DNA from: Colwellia polaris
GTDB lineage: Bacteria > Pseudomonadota > Gammaproteobacteria > Enterobacterales > Alteromonadaceae
Reading direction: 5' to 3'
Assembly (NCBI RefSeq): GCF_002104515.1
Contig: NZ_NBOE01000007.1
Location: 124,001 to 188,000 of the forward strand
DNA: 64,000 nt
The notes under the pieces were generated by a model. The model saw only the letters and a program-made list of their open reading frames with translations, was not told the origin of the DNA and did not search any database. Made by a program: the position numbers and the translations under genes. Shown here one piece after another: positions 35,176 to 43,277 of the stretch. Position 1 is the stretch's first letter, and each line of letters begins with the position of its first letter.

Positions 35176-35634
35176 TTGAAATATCTACTAATATCGTTAA
35201 CTTTAATTATGTCATTCGTGAGTAATGCGAATGACAAAAAAGAAATAGACAACTTAGCTAAACCTGTTTTGGCTTTATTTGAAGAAAACAAAATCAATAG
35301 TGTGGCTAGCAAAGCGCTAGAAAATAGCTCTATCAGTGATTACATAAGTAAAGCTGACCTAGTTCAATCAGATAGTCAATTTTTTGGTTATTTAAACGTT
35401 CTGGGTAAATTCCATTCTCAGGAGTTAATATACGAACAAGGCATAGAAGGTACATTCATATCACGTTGGTATGTATTAAAGTACGACCGCCAGCCAGCAT
35501 TAATTTACTTGGAATTTTATAAGGCTAAAGATGAATGGCAAATTCATTCAATTAACCTTAAATTAGAACTTGATGATTACATCGAAGAAAGATCTAAAAT
35601 AGAAATTGGCAAGCTTGGTGTTAAAAGTAATTAA
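35176..35634 (+). CDS. Secreted hypothetical cassette protein, 152 aa
   Basis: Not recognised. TTG start 7 bp after AAGGAG. Signal peptide MKYLLISLTLIMSFVSNA, then an alpha-helical N-terminal part and a strand-rich C-terminal half (FHSQELIYEQGIEGTFISRWYVLKYDRQPALIYLEFYKAKDEWQIHSINL) shaped like a small NTF2/SnoaL or DUF3887-type fold. Likely periplasmic. Confidence 0.65.
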   Translation: MKYLLISLTLIMSFVSNANDKKEIDNLAKPVLALFEENKINSVASKALENSSISDYISKADLVQSDSQFFGYLNVLGKFHSQELIYEQGIEGTFISRWYVLKYDRQPALIYLEFYKAKDEWQIHSINLKLELDDYIEERSKIEIGKLGVKSN

Positions 35635-35649
35635 TTAGTGCAATCACCT

Positions 35650-35694
35650 TAAATTTTAAGGCTGTTTTTTCTAAAAGAGAAACTCTACAGCCTC
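35650..35694 (+). mobile_element. M2 unit, copy D, right end only
   Basis: AATTTTAAGGCTG...CTAAAAGAGA...CTCTACAGCCTC matches the last 45 bp of copies A and B and is followed by GTT (35695). The left 130 bp and the left-hand attC arm are missing, so a deletion has joined the preceding gene to this end. Confidence 0.7.
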
Positions 35695-35746
35695 GTTAGT
35701 TTTCTTAGAGATTTTAATCTCTACATTTATCGAAAAGGATAGTTTG

Positions 35747-36034
35747 ATGTTAAATAAAATAATCGTTCTCACATGCTCAATGTTAGTTACAGGCTGTGTT
35801 GTTGTTCCAGAAGTGGATAATTCTCAACAATATCAATGTGGTTTATCTACAGATAAAAAAACTCTGAAGGTGGTTAATTTAATGAAGGGTGACACTAGCT
35901 TTTATAAATGGAATGATGAATTTTTATCCATTATTACTATGCCATCATCAGCAGTTGTCTCAAGCGTATATGTAGCGGTTAATAATGTTTATCATTTTGG
36001 GGAACAGCAAATAAAATGTGGTAATAACAACTAA
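35747..36034 (+). CDS. Small lipoprotein, cassette gene
   Basis: 95 aa from the ATG at 35747 (AAAAGGA 7 bp upstream). Lipobox LVTGC with Cys near residue 17. The rest is a short beta-rich domain with two further Cys (QYQCGLS and QIKCGNN) that could pair. Function unknown. The cassette start is GTTAGTTTTC at 35695. Confidence 0.65.
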   Translation: MLNKIIVLTCSMLVTGCVVVPEVDNSQQYQCGLSTDKKTLKVVNLMKGDTSFYKWNDEFLSIITMPSSAVVSSVYVAVNNVYHFGEQQIKCGNNN

Positions 36035-36052
36035 CGAAGAACGCCGTTGGTA

Positions 36053-36101
36053 TTTACTTTTCATCATTGGAGCTTATTTTACTTTTCATCATTGGAGCTT
36101 A
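36053..36101. repeat. 25-bp tandem duplication carrying a ribosome-binding site
   Basis: TTTACTTTTCATCATTGGAGCTTA occurs twice with period 25. The second copy supplies the GGAG that precedes the TTG start of the RidA-like gene, so the duplication doubled the translation-initiation region. Confidence 0.85.
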
Positions 36102-36103
36102 AA

Positions 36104-36535
36104 TTGCTAAATTTCATAAAAAAATCATTACCTTTATTCTGTGCCATGTTTTTGTTCGGTTGTACCACTATGAACCAAGCTATTGAAAGAAAAAATTATT
36201 TTCCTTGGGAGAATGACACTGGCTATTCTCAAGTAGTGAAAAGTGATAAAACTTTATATATCTCAGGCATTACCAGCGAAAAAGAAACTTTTGTAGAGCA
36301 AGTAGACGATATTTACACGATCATAAAAAAAATATTAGCTGATTATGATGTTGGAACAGATGCTATTGTAAAAGAAGTTATATTCACAACGGATATTGAA
36401 GCACTGAAGTTAGCTATTCCAACACGTAAAGCTCATTTTAATGGTAAATACCCGTCTTCAAGTTGGGTAGAAGTTAAAAGGCTTTGGAGTAAATCACACT
36501 TGTTAGAAGTGGAAGTTGTTGTTGTTTTACCTTAA
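36104..36535 (+). CDS. RidA-like (YjgF/UK114) lipoprotein, cassette gene
   Basis: 143 aa from a TTG with GGAG 6 bp upstream. A signal peptide with lipobox FLFGC is unusual for this normally cytosolic family. The RidA fold follows: LYISGITSEKETFVEQVDDIYTIIKKIL, AIVKEVIFTTDIEALKLAI and SSWVEVKRLW...LEVEVVVVLP. The catalytic Arg of RidA (P-A-R-S) is replaced by Ser (YPSSSWVEV), so imine deaminase activity is doubtful. Other Rid subfamilies also lack this Arg. Confidence 0.75.
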   Translation: MLNFIKKSLPLFCAMFLFGCTTMNQAIERKNYFPWENDTGYSQVVKSDKTLYISGITSEKETFVEQVDDIYTIIKKILADYDVGTDAIVKEVIFTTDIEALKLAIPTRKAHFNGKYPSSSWVEVKRLWSKSHLLEVEVVVVLP

Positions 36536-36610
36536 ATATAAGGCATTTTAAAGGACAATAAACCGTTGGTTTTTGTCTCTTAGAAAGATGTTATTCTTTT
36601 AGTTAAAGTA
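36533..36610 (+). other. attC site 8 (decayed)
   Basis: Left arm AAGGCATTTTAAAGGACAATAAACC with L'' GTTGGTT (36565); the right arm is barely recognisable (TAGTTAAA near 36599). Confidence 0.45.
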
Positions 36611-36622
36611 AGGATATTTAAA

Positions 36623-36886
36623 TTGAATTTAGTGTTTATAAAAAGCATTTTTTTGTTTTTGGTGGTTTCAATAACTGTTGGATGTGCGGCTACATCACCC
36701 TCTTTAAAAAGTGATGTTAGTTCACTTGATTGTAATAAAAAACTCGCGTTTATTCAGTCGCCTGAAAACACAGTTTCTGATGATGGTTTTACAATATTAT
36801 ATGATGGGGAAAATAAAGAAATATTTGCTGAATTAATTGAGCAGGCACATGCCAATCAAATGGCGAGTGGTTGTATCAAAGGCTAG
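36623..36886 (+). CDS. Small lipoprotein, last cassette gene
   Basis: 87 aa, TTG start after AAGGA. Lipobox VGC near residue 21; the mature part is short and acidic with two Cys (SLDCNKK and ASGCIKG). Function unknown. After its stop, AAGCACTTCAAACGGAACAAACG looks like the left arm of a Vibrio-style attC without its right half, marking the right edge of the array. Confidence 0.6.
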   Translation: MNLVFIKSIFLFLVVSITVGCAATSPSLKSDVSSLDCNKKLAFIQSPENTVSDDGFTILYDGENKEIFAELIEQAHANQMASGCIKG

Positions 36887-36970
36887 CAAGCACTTCAAAC
36901 GGAACAAACGAGTAACCTTATAACGGCTAAGCTCAAGCAAAATCCCCATTAGCTTTAGAGGGTTTTTAAC

Positions 36971-37000
36971 AAAAAAAAAGCAGCCAAACTTAGGCTGCTT
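36971..37000 (-). terminator. Terminator of ppc
   Basis: AGCAGCC / GGCTGCT arms with a 7-nt loop, followed on the minus strand by nine T. It lies 67 bp past the ppc stop and also closes the cassette array from this side. Confidence 0.9.
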
Positions 37001-37066
37001 CTCATCTCATTTCTTCATTGCTTTCTTAATATTGCTAGGAAAACCGTTGTTTTATAAAGCCAACTG

Positions 37067-39628
37067 TTAACCGGTGTTACGCATTCCGGTTGCGATTCCG
37101 GTCATACTTACCATTAATAGTTGCTCACAAACAGGATGTTCAGGCTGTTTACGTAAGCGTTTTAACGCTTCTATTTGCAATAAATGTAGTGGTAAAAGGT
37201 ACGGTCGACGTAAGTTAAACGAGGCTAAATTCCACGGGTCGCTTTCAAGAGACTCTGTTTGGCCTAGTAATTCGAGTACTGTTCTTCTATCAGCGGTTAA
37301 TTGTGTTCTAAGCCCTTCTCCCATTGGCATTAATTCACTCTCAACTAAGCTTTGGTCATAAAGTTTAGAGATATTAATATCTGACTTTAAATACACCATT
37401 TCAGTCAAAGATATACGCGCTCTAAAATAAGGCCAGTTTTCAAGCATATCTTTAATAGTGTTTTGGTGCTCGGCATCAGCATTTGCAAGCGCTTCACCAA
37501 AACCTAGCCAGCTTGGCACAACTAATCTATTTTGGCTCCAAGCAAATATCCAAGGAATTGCGCGTAGCGATTCAATGCCACCGTCAGATTTTCGTTTGCT
37601 CGGTCGAGAGCCTAAGGGTAAAGATGACAACTCTTGCTCTGGTGTGGCTTGTCTAAAATAGGTAACAAAGTCGTCTTGTTCACAAACGTAGTTACGATAT
37701 ATTTCACAGCTACTTTTTGCCATATCTTCCATGGCATTACGCCATGTATCTTTTGGCGATGGTTGTGGCTTAACTAAGCTTGCTAATATGGCACTGGCAT
37801 ATAAATGTAAACTACGAACGGCCAAGTTAGGTAAACCGAACTTAAAGCGTATAGTTTCGCCCTGCTCTGTAACTCTTAAGCCGCCTTCTAATGTGCCTGG
37901 AGGCTGAGACGCTATAGCTGCATGCGCTGGCCCGCCGCCACGACCGATAGTACCGCCACGGCCATGGAATAGTTTTAGGGTTATATTATGGCTTTTCGCA
38001 GCAGCCACCAAGGCTTCTTGCGCTTGATATTGTGCCCAAGCAGCAGCTAGCACACCGGCATCTTTTGCTGAATCACTGTAACCAATCATTACGTGTTGCG
38101 CGCCATGTGTGCGTTTCGTATAAACCTTATCGCTTAATAATTTATCAATAACGCCAGCGGCACGGTTTAAATCATCCAAGGTTTCAAACAAAGGCGCAAT
38201 CGGCATTTGCCAAGTTATTCCTGTGGCCTTCATTAACAAATTAACCGCTAGCACATCACTTTGCTCACTGGCCATTGAAATAATATAAATACCTAAAACT
38301 TCTTTGGGTTGCTCAGCAATGAAAGAAAAAGTATCTAGCACTTCTTGCGTTTGTTCACTCCATGCTACATTTGGCAATAATGGTCTTGGATTATTAAGCT
38401 CTTGCTGAAGAAATTCACAACGTTTTTTCTCATTCCACGTCAAGTAATCTCCTAATCCTAAGCTTTGAGTAATTTCTGAGATAGCTTGATCATGAAACTC
38501 ACTGTGTTGGCGAACATCGAGTTTAACCAACGAAATACCAAAACAATGTACTTTTCGAATAACATCTAACAACATTGAGTTGGCGGCTCGCTCTAACCCT
38601 GCAGCCAGTAAACTTTCTCGACAAATAACTAAAGGTTTAAGTAAGTCTTCTGGGCTAGCAATAACACCTTGGGTTTCATTATTTTTCAAGGTTGTAACAC
38701 TAGCTTCTAATTGAGCAATAGTTTGCTTTAAAATATGGCGATAAGGACCAATATTATCAGTATCAGCTGCGATTAACTCGTCACTGGCTTTGTTCATCGA
38801 TAGTTCAAGGTAGAGGTTTTGAAAATCAATTAAATACAGCTCTGCTGCTAATAGCCTTGCATTGATAATAGCTTGTTTACTGAGTTTCGCTGTTACAAAG
38901 GGATTACCGTCGCGATCCCCTGCCATCCAACTTGCCATAGTAATTGGTGTAGCATCTAACGGTAGAGCTTGGCCCGTAACCGCTTGGCAAAGTTCGTCAA
39001 GTTCACGCACAAAAGTCGGAACAGCAAACCATAAGCTATCGCGAATAGCATCTAAGCCCCAGCGCGACTCATCCAAAGGAGTTGGACGTTGCGAGCGTAT
39101 TTCGCTTGTGTGCCATGCTTGTTCAATTAGCTCTTCAATTCGGCCATTTAGCGCTGCACCTGATTGCGCTAGCTCTTCAGCAACTTCGTGATATTTATGT
39201 ATAAAAGTACGACGATTTACTTCTGTTGGATGCGCGGTTAATACAAGTTCAATATGAAGTTTATTAATCGCTGATAAAAATGCCTCAGGCGTACAACCAC
39301 TAACCTGCTCTTTTAAAGAAGCTAACGGGTGCGGTAAATCAAGCTCTGCCAAGCCTTGTTCACTCGTGGTATGTTGTTGTTCGGCAATATTTGCCAAATT
39401 CAAAAATTGGCTAAAAGCACGACCATAAATTAACAGGTCTTGCTCATCACAAGATTCAAATAAAGTTTGTAGCTCATTAATAGCTAAAGCATCTTGCGCT
39501 ACGCCGTCTTTAGCGAGTACACGCACACGTTCAACATTTTCTAACCAACGTTGCCCTTTGTCATTGGCAATGGTTTTACCCAATACAGAGCCAAGTGAGC
39601 GAATATTTTGAGATATAGTTTCTAACAT
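37067..39628 (-). CDS. ppc: Phosphoenolpyruvate carboxylase
   Basis: 853 aa from the ATG at 39628 (AAAGAGA upstream); E. coli Ppc has 883. It contains the catalytic His motif VLTAHPTEVNRRT, the Lys/active-site motif VMIGYSDSAKDAGVLAAAWAQY, FHGRGGTIGRGGGPAHAAI, and the C-terminal NTG. It carboxylates PEP to oxaloacetate, feeding the TCA cycle. A LysR-type gene is divergent 98 bp upstream and may control it. Confidence 0.95.
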   Translation of the reverse strand: MLETISQNIRSLGSVLGKTIANDKGQRWLENVERVRVLAKDGVAQDALAINELQTLFESCDEQDLLIYGRAFSQFLNLANIAEQQHTTSEQGLAELDLPHPLASLKEQVSGCTPEAFLSAINKLHIELVLTAHPTEVNRRTFIHKYHEVAEELAQSGAALNGRIEELIEQAWHTSEIRSQRPTPLDESRWGLDAIRDSLWFAVPTFVRELDELCQAVTGQALPLDATPITMASWMAGDRDGNPFVTAKLSKQAIINARLLAAELYLIDFQNLYLELSMNKASDELIAADTDNIGPYRHILKQTIAQLEASVTTLKNNETQGVIASPEDLLKPLVICRESLLAAGLERAANSMLLDVIRKVHCFGISLVKLDVRQHSEFHDQAISEITQSLGLGDYLTWNEKKRCEFLQQELNNPRPLLPNVAWSEQTQEVLDTFSFIAEQPKEVLGIYIISMASEQSDVLAVNLLMKATGITWQMPIAPLFETLDDLNRAAGVIDKLLSDKVYTKRTHGAQHVMIGYSDSAKDAGVLAAAWAQYQAQEALVAAAKSHNITLKLFHGRGGTIGRGGGPAHAAIASQPPGTLEGGLRVTEQGETIRFKFGLPNLAVRSLHLYASAILASLVKPQPSPKDTWRNAMEDMAKSSCEIYRNYVCEQDDFVTYFRQATPEQELSSLPLGSRPSKRKSDGGIESLRAIPWIFAWSQNRLVVPSWLGFGEALANADAEHQNTIKDMLENWPYFRARISLTEMVYLKSDINISKLYDQSLVESELMPMGEGLRTQLTADRRTVLELLGQTESLESDPWNLASFNLRRPYLLPLHLLQIEALKRLRKQPEHPVCEQLLMVSMTGIATGMRNTG

Positions 39629-39726
39629 GCTTTGTTCTCTTTTTAAGCGAATTAACATAAGCGTAGAATTATTTTAAAATAGAGTCTAATATATAAAATT
39701 AATTAACATCATAGATAAAAATCTAT

Positions 39727-40671
39727 ATGCCATTAAATTTACAGTCAAACCGACAGCCCACCATGAGGCAATTACAGCTTGTTCAAGCGTTGGCTAGAGA
39801 TCAAAGTTTGTCAGTAGTTGCTGAAAATTTACATATTTCTCAGCCTTCGGTCTCTATTCAGCTGAAAAATCTCAGCGAATTAATCGGTTTACCGGTTTAT
39901 CAAATGCAAGGTAGAAAACTTACCCTTACCGATGCAGGTAAAGCAGTACTTCGCAGTGCAAATACTATTTTTCAGACCTTGGATAACCTCAAAACTGATA
40001 TAGATAATTTGCAAGGCGTAATAACAGGTACATTATCAATTTCAGTGGTAACCACCGCACAGTATTTTTTACCATTACTACTTGCCGCCTTTGCTAAACA
40101 ACACCCAAAAGTAGAAATAAAATTAGAAATAGGTAACCGAGAAAAAATACAAAGTCGATTGCATGACAATAGCGACGACTTTTATATTTTCAGTAATATT
40201 CCGCAAAATGTGCCCGTGCTTGAAACCCCTTTTTTAGATAATGAAGTGGTGGTAGTGGTGCCAGAAAACCATGAGTTGGCACAATTTCCAAAAGTGAGTT
40301 TAGCGCGGTTAAGCCACTATCCATTTATTCTGCGAGAGTCAGGTTCGGGTACGCGCGAATATACTGTCGAGTTATTTAAGCAACACGGTTTTAGTTTGAA
40401 CGAAAAAATGACCATAGCGAGCAGTGAGGCAATTAAACAGGCTGTTGCAGCAGGTTTAGGTATATCGGTACTAAGCAAACACAGCCTAGATTTTGGCATA
40501 ATGCCCGGTATAAAAATTATTAATGCAGAAGACTTCCCTATTCGCAGTAAATGGCGATTAGTGCAAAATGCATCTCGACAGCCCACCATTCTTGCTAATG
40601 CTTTTCATAAATTCATGGTAGAGAATGGTGTCGATATTTTGGCTTCAGCAGTTCAGAATAATCAGGTATAA
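39727..40671 (+). CDS. LysR-family transcriptional regulator (CbbR/RbcR-like)
   Basis: 314 aa. Winged helix at residues 10-75 (TMRQLQLVQALARDQSLSVVAENLHISQPSVSIQLKNLSELIG), then a LysR_substrate domain. The sequence pattern is of the CbbR/RbcR branch, which regulates carbon fixation and carboxylase genes; its divergent position to ppc suggests it regulates PEP carboxylase. A T-N11-A-like ATTATTTTAAAAT motif lies at 39667 in the shared promoter. Confidence 0.85.
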   Translation: MPLNLQSNRQPTMRQLQLVQALARDQSLSVVAENLHISQPSVSIQLKNLSELIGLPVYQMQGRKLTLTDAGKAVLRSANTIFQTLDNLKTDIDNLQGVITGTLSISVVTTAQYFLPLLLAAFAKQHPKVEIKLEIGNREKIQSRLHDNSDDFYIFSNIPQNVPVLETPFLDNEVVVVVPENHELAQFPKVSLARLSHYPFILRESGSGTREYTVELFKQHGFSLNEKMTIASSEAIKQAVAAGLGISVLSKHSLDFGIMPGIKIINAEDFPIRSKWRLVQNASRQPTILANAFHKFMVENGVDILASAVQNNQV

Positions 40672-40826
40672 CTAAAAATGGCTTTGATAAATTATCGACA
40701 ATAAACAGTTGAGTGATATAGTTACTTTAACGAATAGTTATTTTACTCGTAATATTATTTTAACGTTATAGTATTAAGTTAAGCTACACAACAATGTAAA
40801 CCTAAAGAATATAAGGAGATATTCAA

Positions 40827-41729
40827 GTGCTCTCAAATATATCGACCATTTTTTATGACATTATGTTTGGCGATATAAACGCTAATATTCCCATGAGCAA
40901 GCTCGAAACTAAAGTATTAGAAAAAGTTAGCGCTATATTAAATAATCCTACGAGTCTTAGCACACATATTCCTACACTACCCGCGATGCTAGTTCGTCTT
41001 TTAAATGCCATTGATAATCCAGACTCAAGCGTACAAAGCTTCGTTGAAATTATTGAACAAGACCCTGCATTTGCCTTGGCAGTTTTAAAAACAGCTAACT
41101 CTGCCCTTTATCATCGCGGCGAAAAAGAAATTGTATCGTTAAACCGAGCGATTACTTTTTTAGGTTTAACAGGGTTGTTGCAAATTGCCACAACGCTTTT
41201 AATGGCAAAAGTTATACCCAGTAAACCTATTTATTACGCTATGTTCGGCAAACAAATTTGGCTTCATAGTGTGCAATGTGCAACGCTTTGTGAACTTTTA
41301 GCCTCGAAGCAAGATGAAAACGCATTCGACGCGTATTTTTTAGGGTTAATTCATGATTTAGGAAAGGTCATTATATTTGATTGTCTATCAAAAGCATTAG
41401 CTGAAGAGATATCAAGCCTGCCAGGCACCACTATCTTTAAAAAATTAATGACCAAAATGTCTGTCAATATAAGCTATTTAATTTCAATTGAGTGGAAACT
41501 GCCAAAAATTTATTGTGAAGCATTAGAGCAACAACAAACCAAGCCCACCTCAACTTTGGCCGTACTGTTATATAATGCAAATCAATTAGGTGAGCTGTAT
41601 TTAATGGTGAATAAAGGTGTTATTTCTAACGCTGAATGCAAAAAAATGATAACTAAAAAGGCTATTGATGAAGATATTTGGCTCAATTTCACCAATATAG
41701 CACCAGAAATTGAGCGAAACTTAATTTAA
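40827..41729 (+). CDS. HDOD-domain protein
   Basis: 300 aa from a GTG with AAGGAG 8 bp upstream. The HDOD domain spans about residues 48-250: LPAMLVRLLNAIDNPDSSVQSFVEIIEQDPAFALAVLKTANSALY and GLIHDLGKVIIFDCL, which retains HD. These proteins act in signalling or cell-cycle control linked to cyclic-di-GMP and chemotaxis, rarely as enzymes. No GGDEF/EAL or CheY domain is fused. Confidence 0.85.
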   Translation: MLSNISTIFYDIMFGDINANIPMSKLETKVLEKVSAILNNPTSLSTHIPTLPAMLVRLLNAIDNPDSSVQSFVEIIEQDPAFALAVLKTANSALYHRGEKEIVSLNRAITFLGLTGLLQIATTLLMAKVIPSKPIYYAMFGKQIWLHSVQCATLCELLASKQDENAFDAYFLGLIHDLGKVIIFDCLSKALAEEISSLPGTTIFKKLMTKMSVNISYLISIEWKLPKIYCEALEQQQTKPTSTLAVLLYNANQLGELYLMVNKGVISNAECKKMITKKAIDEDIWLNFTNIAPEIERNLI

Positions 41730-41772
41730 AAAAGTAAAGCACTCAAACAAGCCTAATACCTAGCTAATGCAT

Positions 41773-42237
41773 TTACTTTTCACGAGCCTCAAGGCTCAAG
41801 CGTATTAATTCAACCCGCTCCCTATTAACATTAAAATCAGAGTAGCCCAGCCTAGCCGCTGAGCGAATATAAATAGTTTTTTCACTTGTTTTAGCAGGGA
41901 AATAAAACTCTACATCGTCAACAAAACCAAAGATTGTTGAGCTAAACTCAGCGCGAATGTAGCTATTTTCAGTCACAGTTACCTTCGAGTTATCTAATGT
42001 ATTTACAACCTGTAAAATGGCATTTTTAACATCCTTATTTGAACCTACAATAACAATTGGTTTAATATATTGAGCTTTATCTTGTGAGAAACTATTAACA
42101 CAATTGGGTTTATTAGGGCACGGTATTAACTGACCATTTTCAATACCTAGCGAAGGTGCGTTTGATGAACACCCCGTTAAGGCGACAAAAATTGACAAAA
42201 CAATACTGGTTGTAAAAACGTTATACACTGCCTTCAT
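41773..42237 (-). CDS. DUF1499-family lipoprotein
   Basis: 154 aa. Lipobox ALTGC at residue 23. DUF1499 signature: CPNKPNCVNSFSQD, then IRAEFSSTIFGFVDDVEFYF and IRSAARLGYSDFNVNRERVELIR. Function unknown; plant relatives are thylakoid proteins. It is convergent with the HDOD gene. Confidence 0.88.
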   Translation of the reverse strand: MKAVYNVFTTSIVLSIFVALTGCSSNAPSLGIENGQLIPCPNKPNCVNSFSQDKAQYIKPIVIVGSNKDVKNAILQVVNTLDNSKVTVTENSYIRAEFSSTIFGFVDDVEFYFPAKTSEKTIYIRSAARLGYSDFNVNRERVELIRLSLEAREK

Positions 42238-42560
42238 GAAGACCTCTTCTTTAAAAATAAATTTAAGCCATGATAGTTTACTTTGTACTAAATGCTTATT
42301 TTTTTCAAGTAGTTGAACTAGTTACTCTGAATTATTCATTTCAAGCTGAGCATATTTTTTGCGTCTTTCGCTTTCAACTAAAGTACTTTGCATGAGCTTA
42401 TTTTAATGGCAAAAAACTTAAGCAGATATAGATAAATAATTATTTGATCTTCCATAGATAAAACCGCACAATCCTTCGCGATGAAAACCACAGTGCAACC
42501 CTCTTACAAACTAGCCTTAACGCTAGCAGTTTGATCACCAAAGTAAAAAGAGTAGAAATA
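42238..42560. other. Intergenic region between the DUF1499 and SpoU genes
   Basis: 323 bp with no supported reading frame and no strong hairpin; it contains the divergent promoters. Confidence 0.4.
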
Positions 42561-43109
42561 ATGCCGTCAAATATGCAGCTAAGCAAAGAAGAGCTTAGAG
42601 AAACCAAGTTATCTCGCGATGAATATTTAACAAAACCCAAGATTCCTTTAATTGTTGTACTAGACAATGTAACCAACAGCTACAACATAGGTGCATTTAT
42701 TCGTTTGGCAGATGCTTTTGCAATTGAAAAAGTCATTGTTTGTGGTACTGGGGCTTTGAGTATTTCAGATAAAAAAATGAAAAAAGCCTCAAGAAATGAA
42801 GCTAAGTGGGTAACGGTTGAATATAAAGAAAGCACGGTTGACACCTTAAACCAGTTGCTTACTGATAACTATGCTATTTATAGCGTAGAGCTATGTCATG
42901 AGTCGGTCGATTATGCAACGATTGCCTATCCTGAAAAAACCGTATTAGTATTGGGTAACGAACGAAAAGGTGTAAGTGAAGCTGCATTAGCATTGAGTGA
43001 TCAGCACATACATATTCCAATGTTTGGTATGGGTAACTCATTAAATGTTTCAACCGCAGGCGCGATTGTATTGGCTCAATGTGCGAACCAAATTAGACAT
43101 AAGCTTTAA
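42561..43109 (+). CDS. SpoU/TrmH-family RNA 2'-O-methyltransferase
   Basis: 182 aa from the ATG at 42561. SPOUT knot motifs: motif 1 VVLDNVTNSYNIGAFIRLADAF, motif 2 VLVLGNERKGVS, motif 3 HIPMFGMGNSLNVSTAGAIVLAQ. The N-terminal extension is only about 35 residues, so this is a minimal SpoU enzyme. The RNA target (tRNA or rRNA ribose) cannot be told. Confidence 0.88.
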   Translation: MPSNMQLSKEELRETKLSRDEYLTKPKIPLIVVLDNVTNSYNIGAFIRLADAFAIEKVIVCGTGALSISDKKMKKASRNEAKWVTVEYKESTVDTLNQLLTDNYAIYSVELCHESVDYATIAYPEKTVLVLGNERKGVSEAALALSDQHIHIPMFGMGNSLNVSTAGAIVLAQCANQIRHKL

Positions 43110-43277
43110 TTTATTTTATATAGCTCAAATACGTTAATTATTTTAATTGCCATAATATTATTAATTAATTGCTTTGTTCACTGTTGATAATATATAACAT
43201 TAACCTAGCTTAATGTTCTGTGCTGCTAGTAAAAAAAGCACAATGCAATCAGTAGAATAACCATCAAGGAATACCCC

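Noticed and set aside
42440-42676. Minus-strand frame overlapping the SpoU start
   Set aside because: Shadow frame; composition lacks any motif and it overlaps a well-supported gene.
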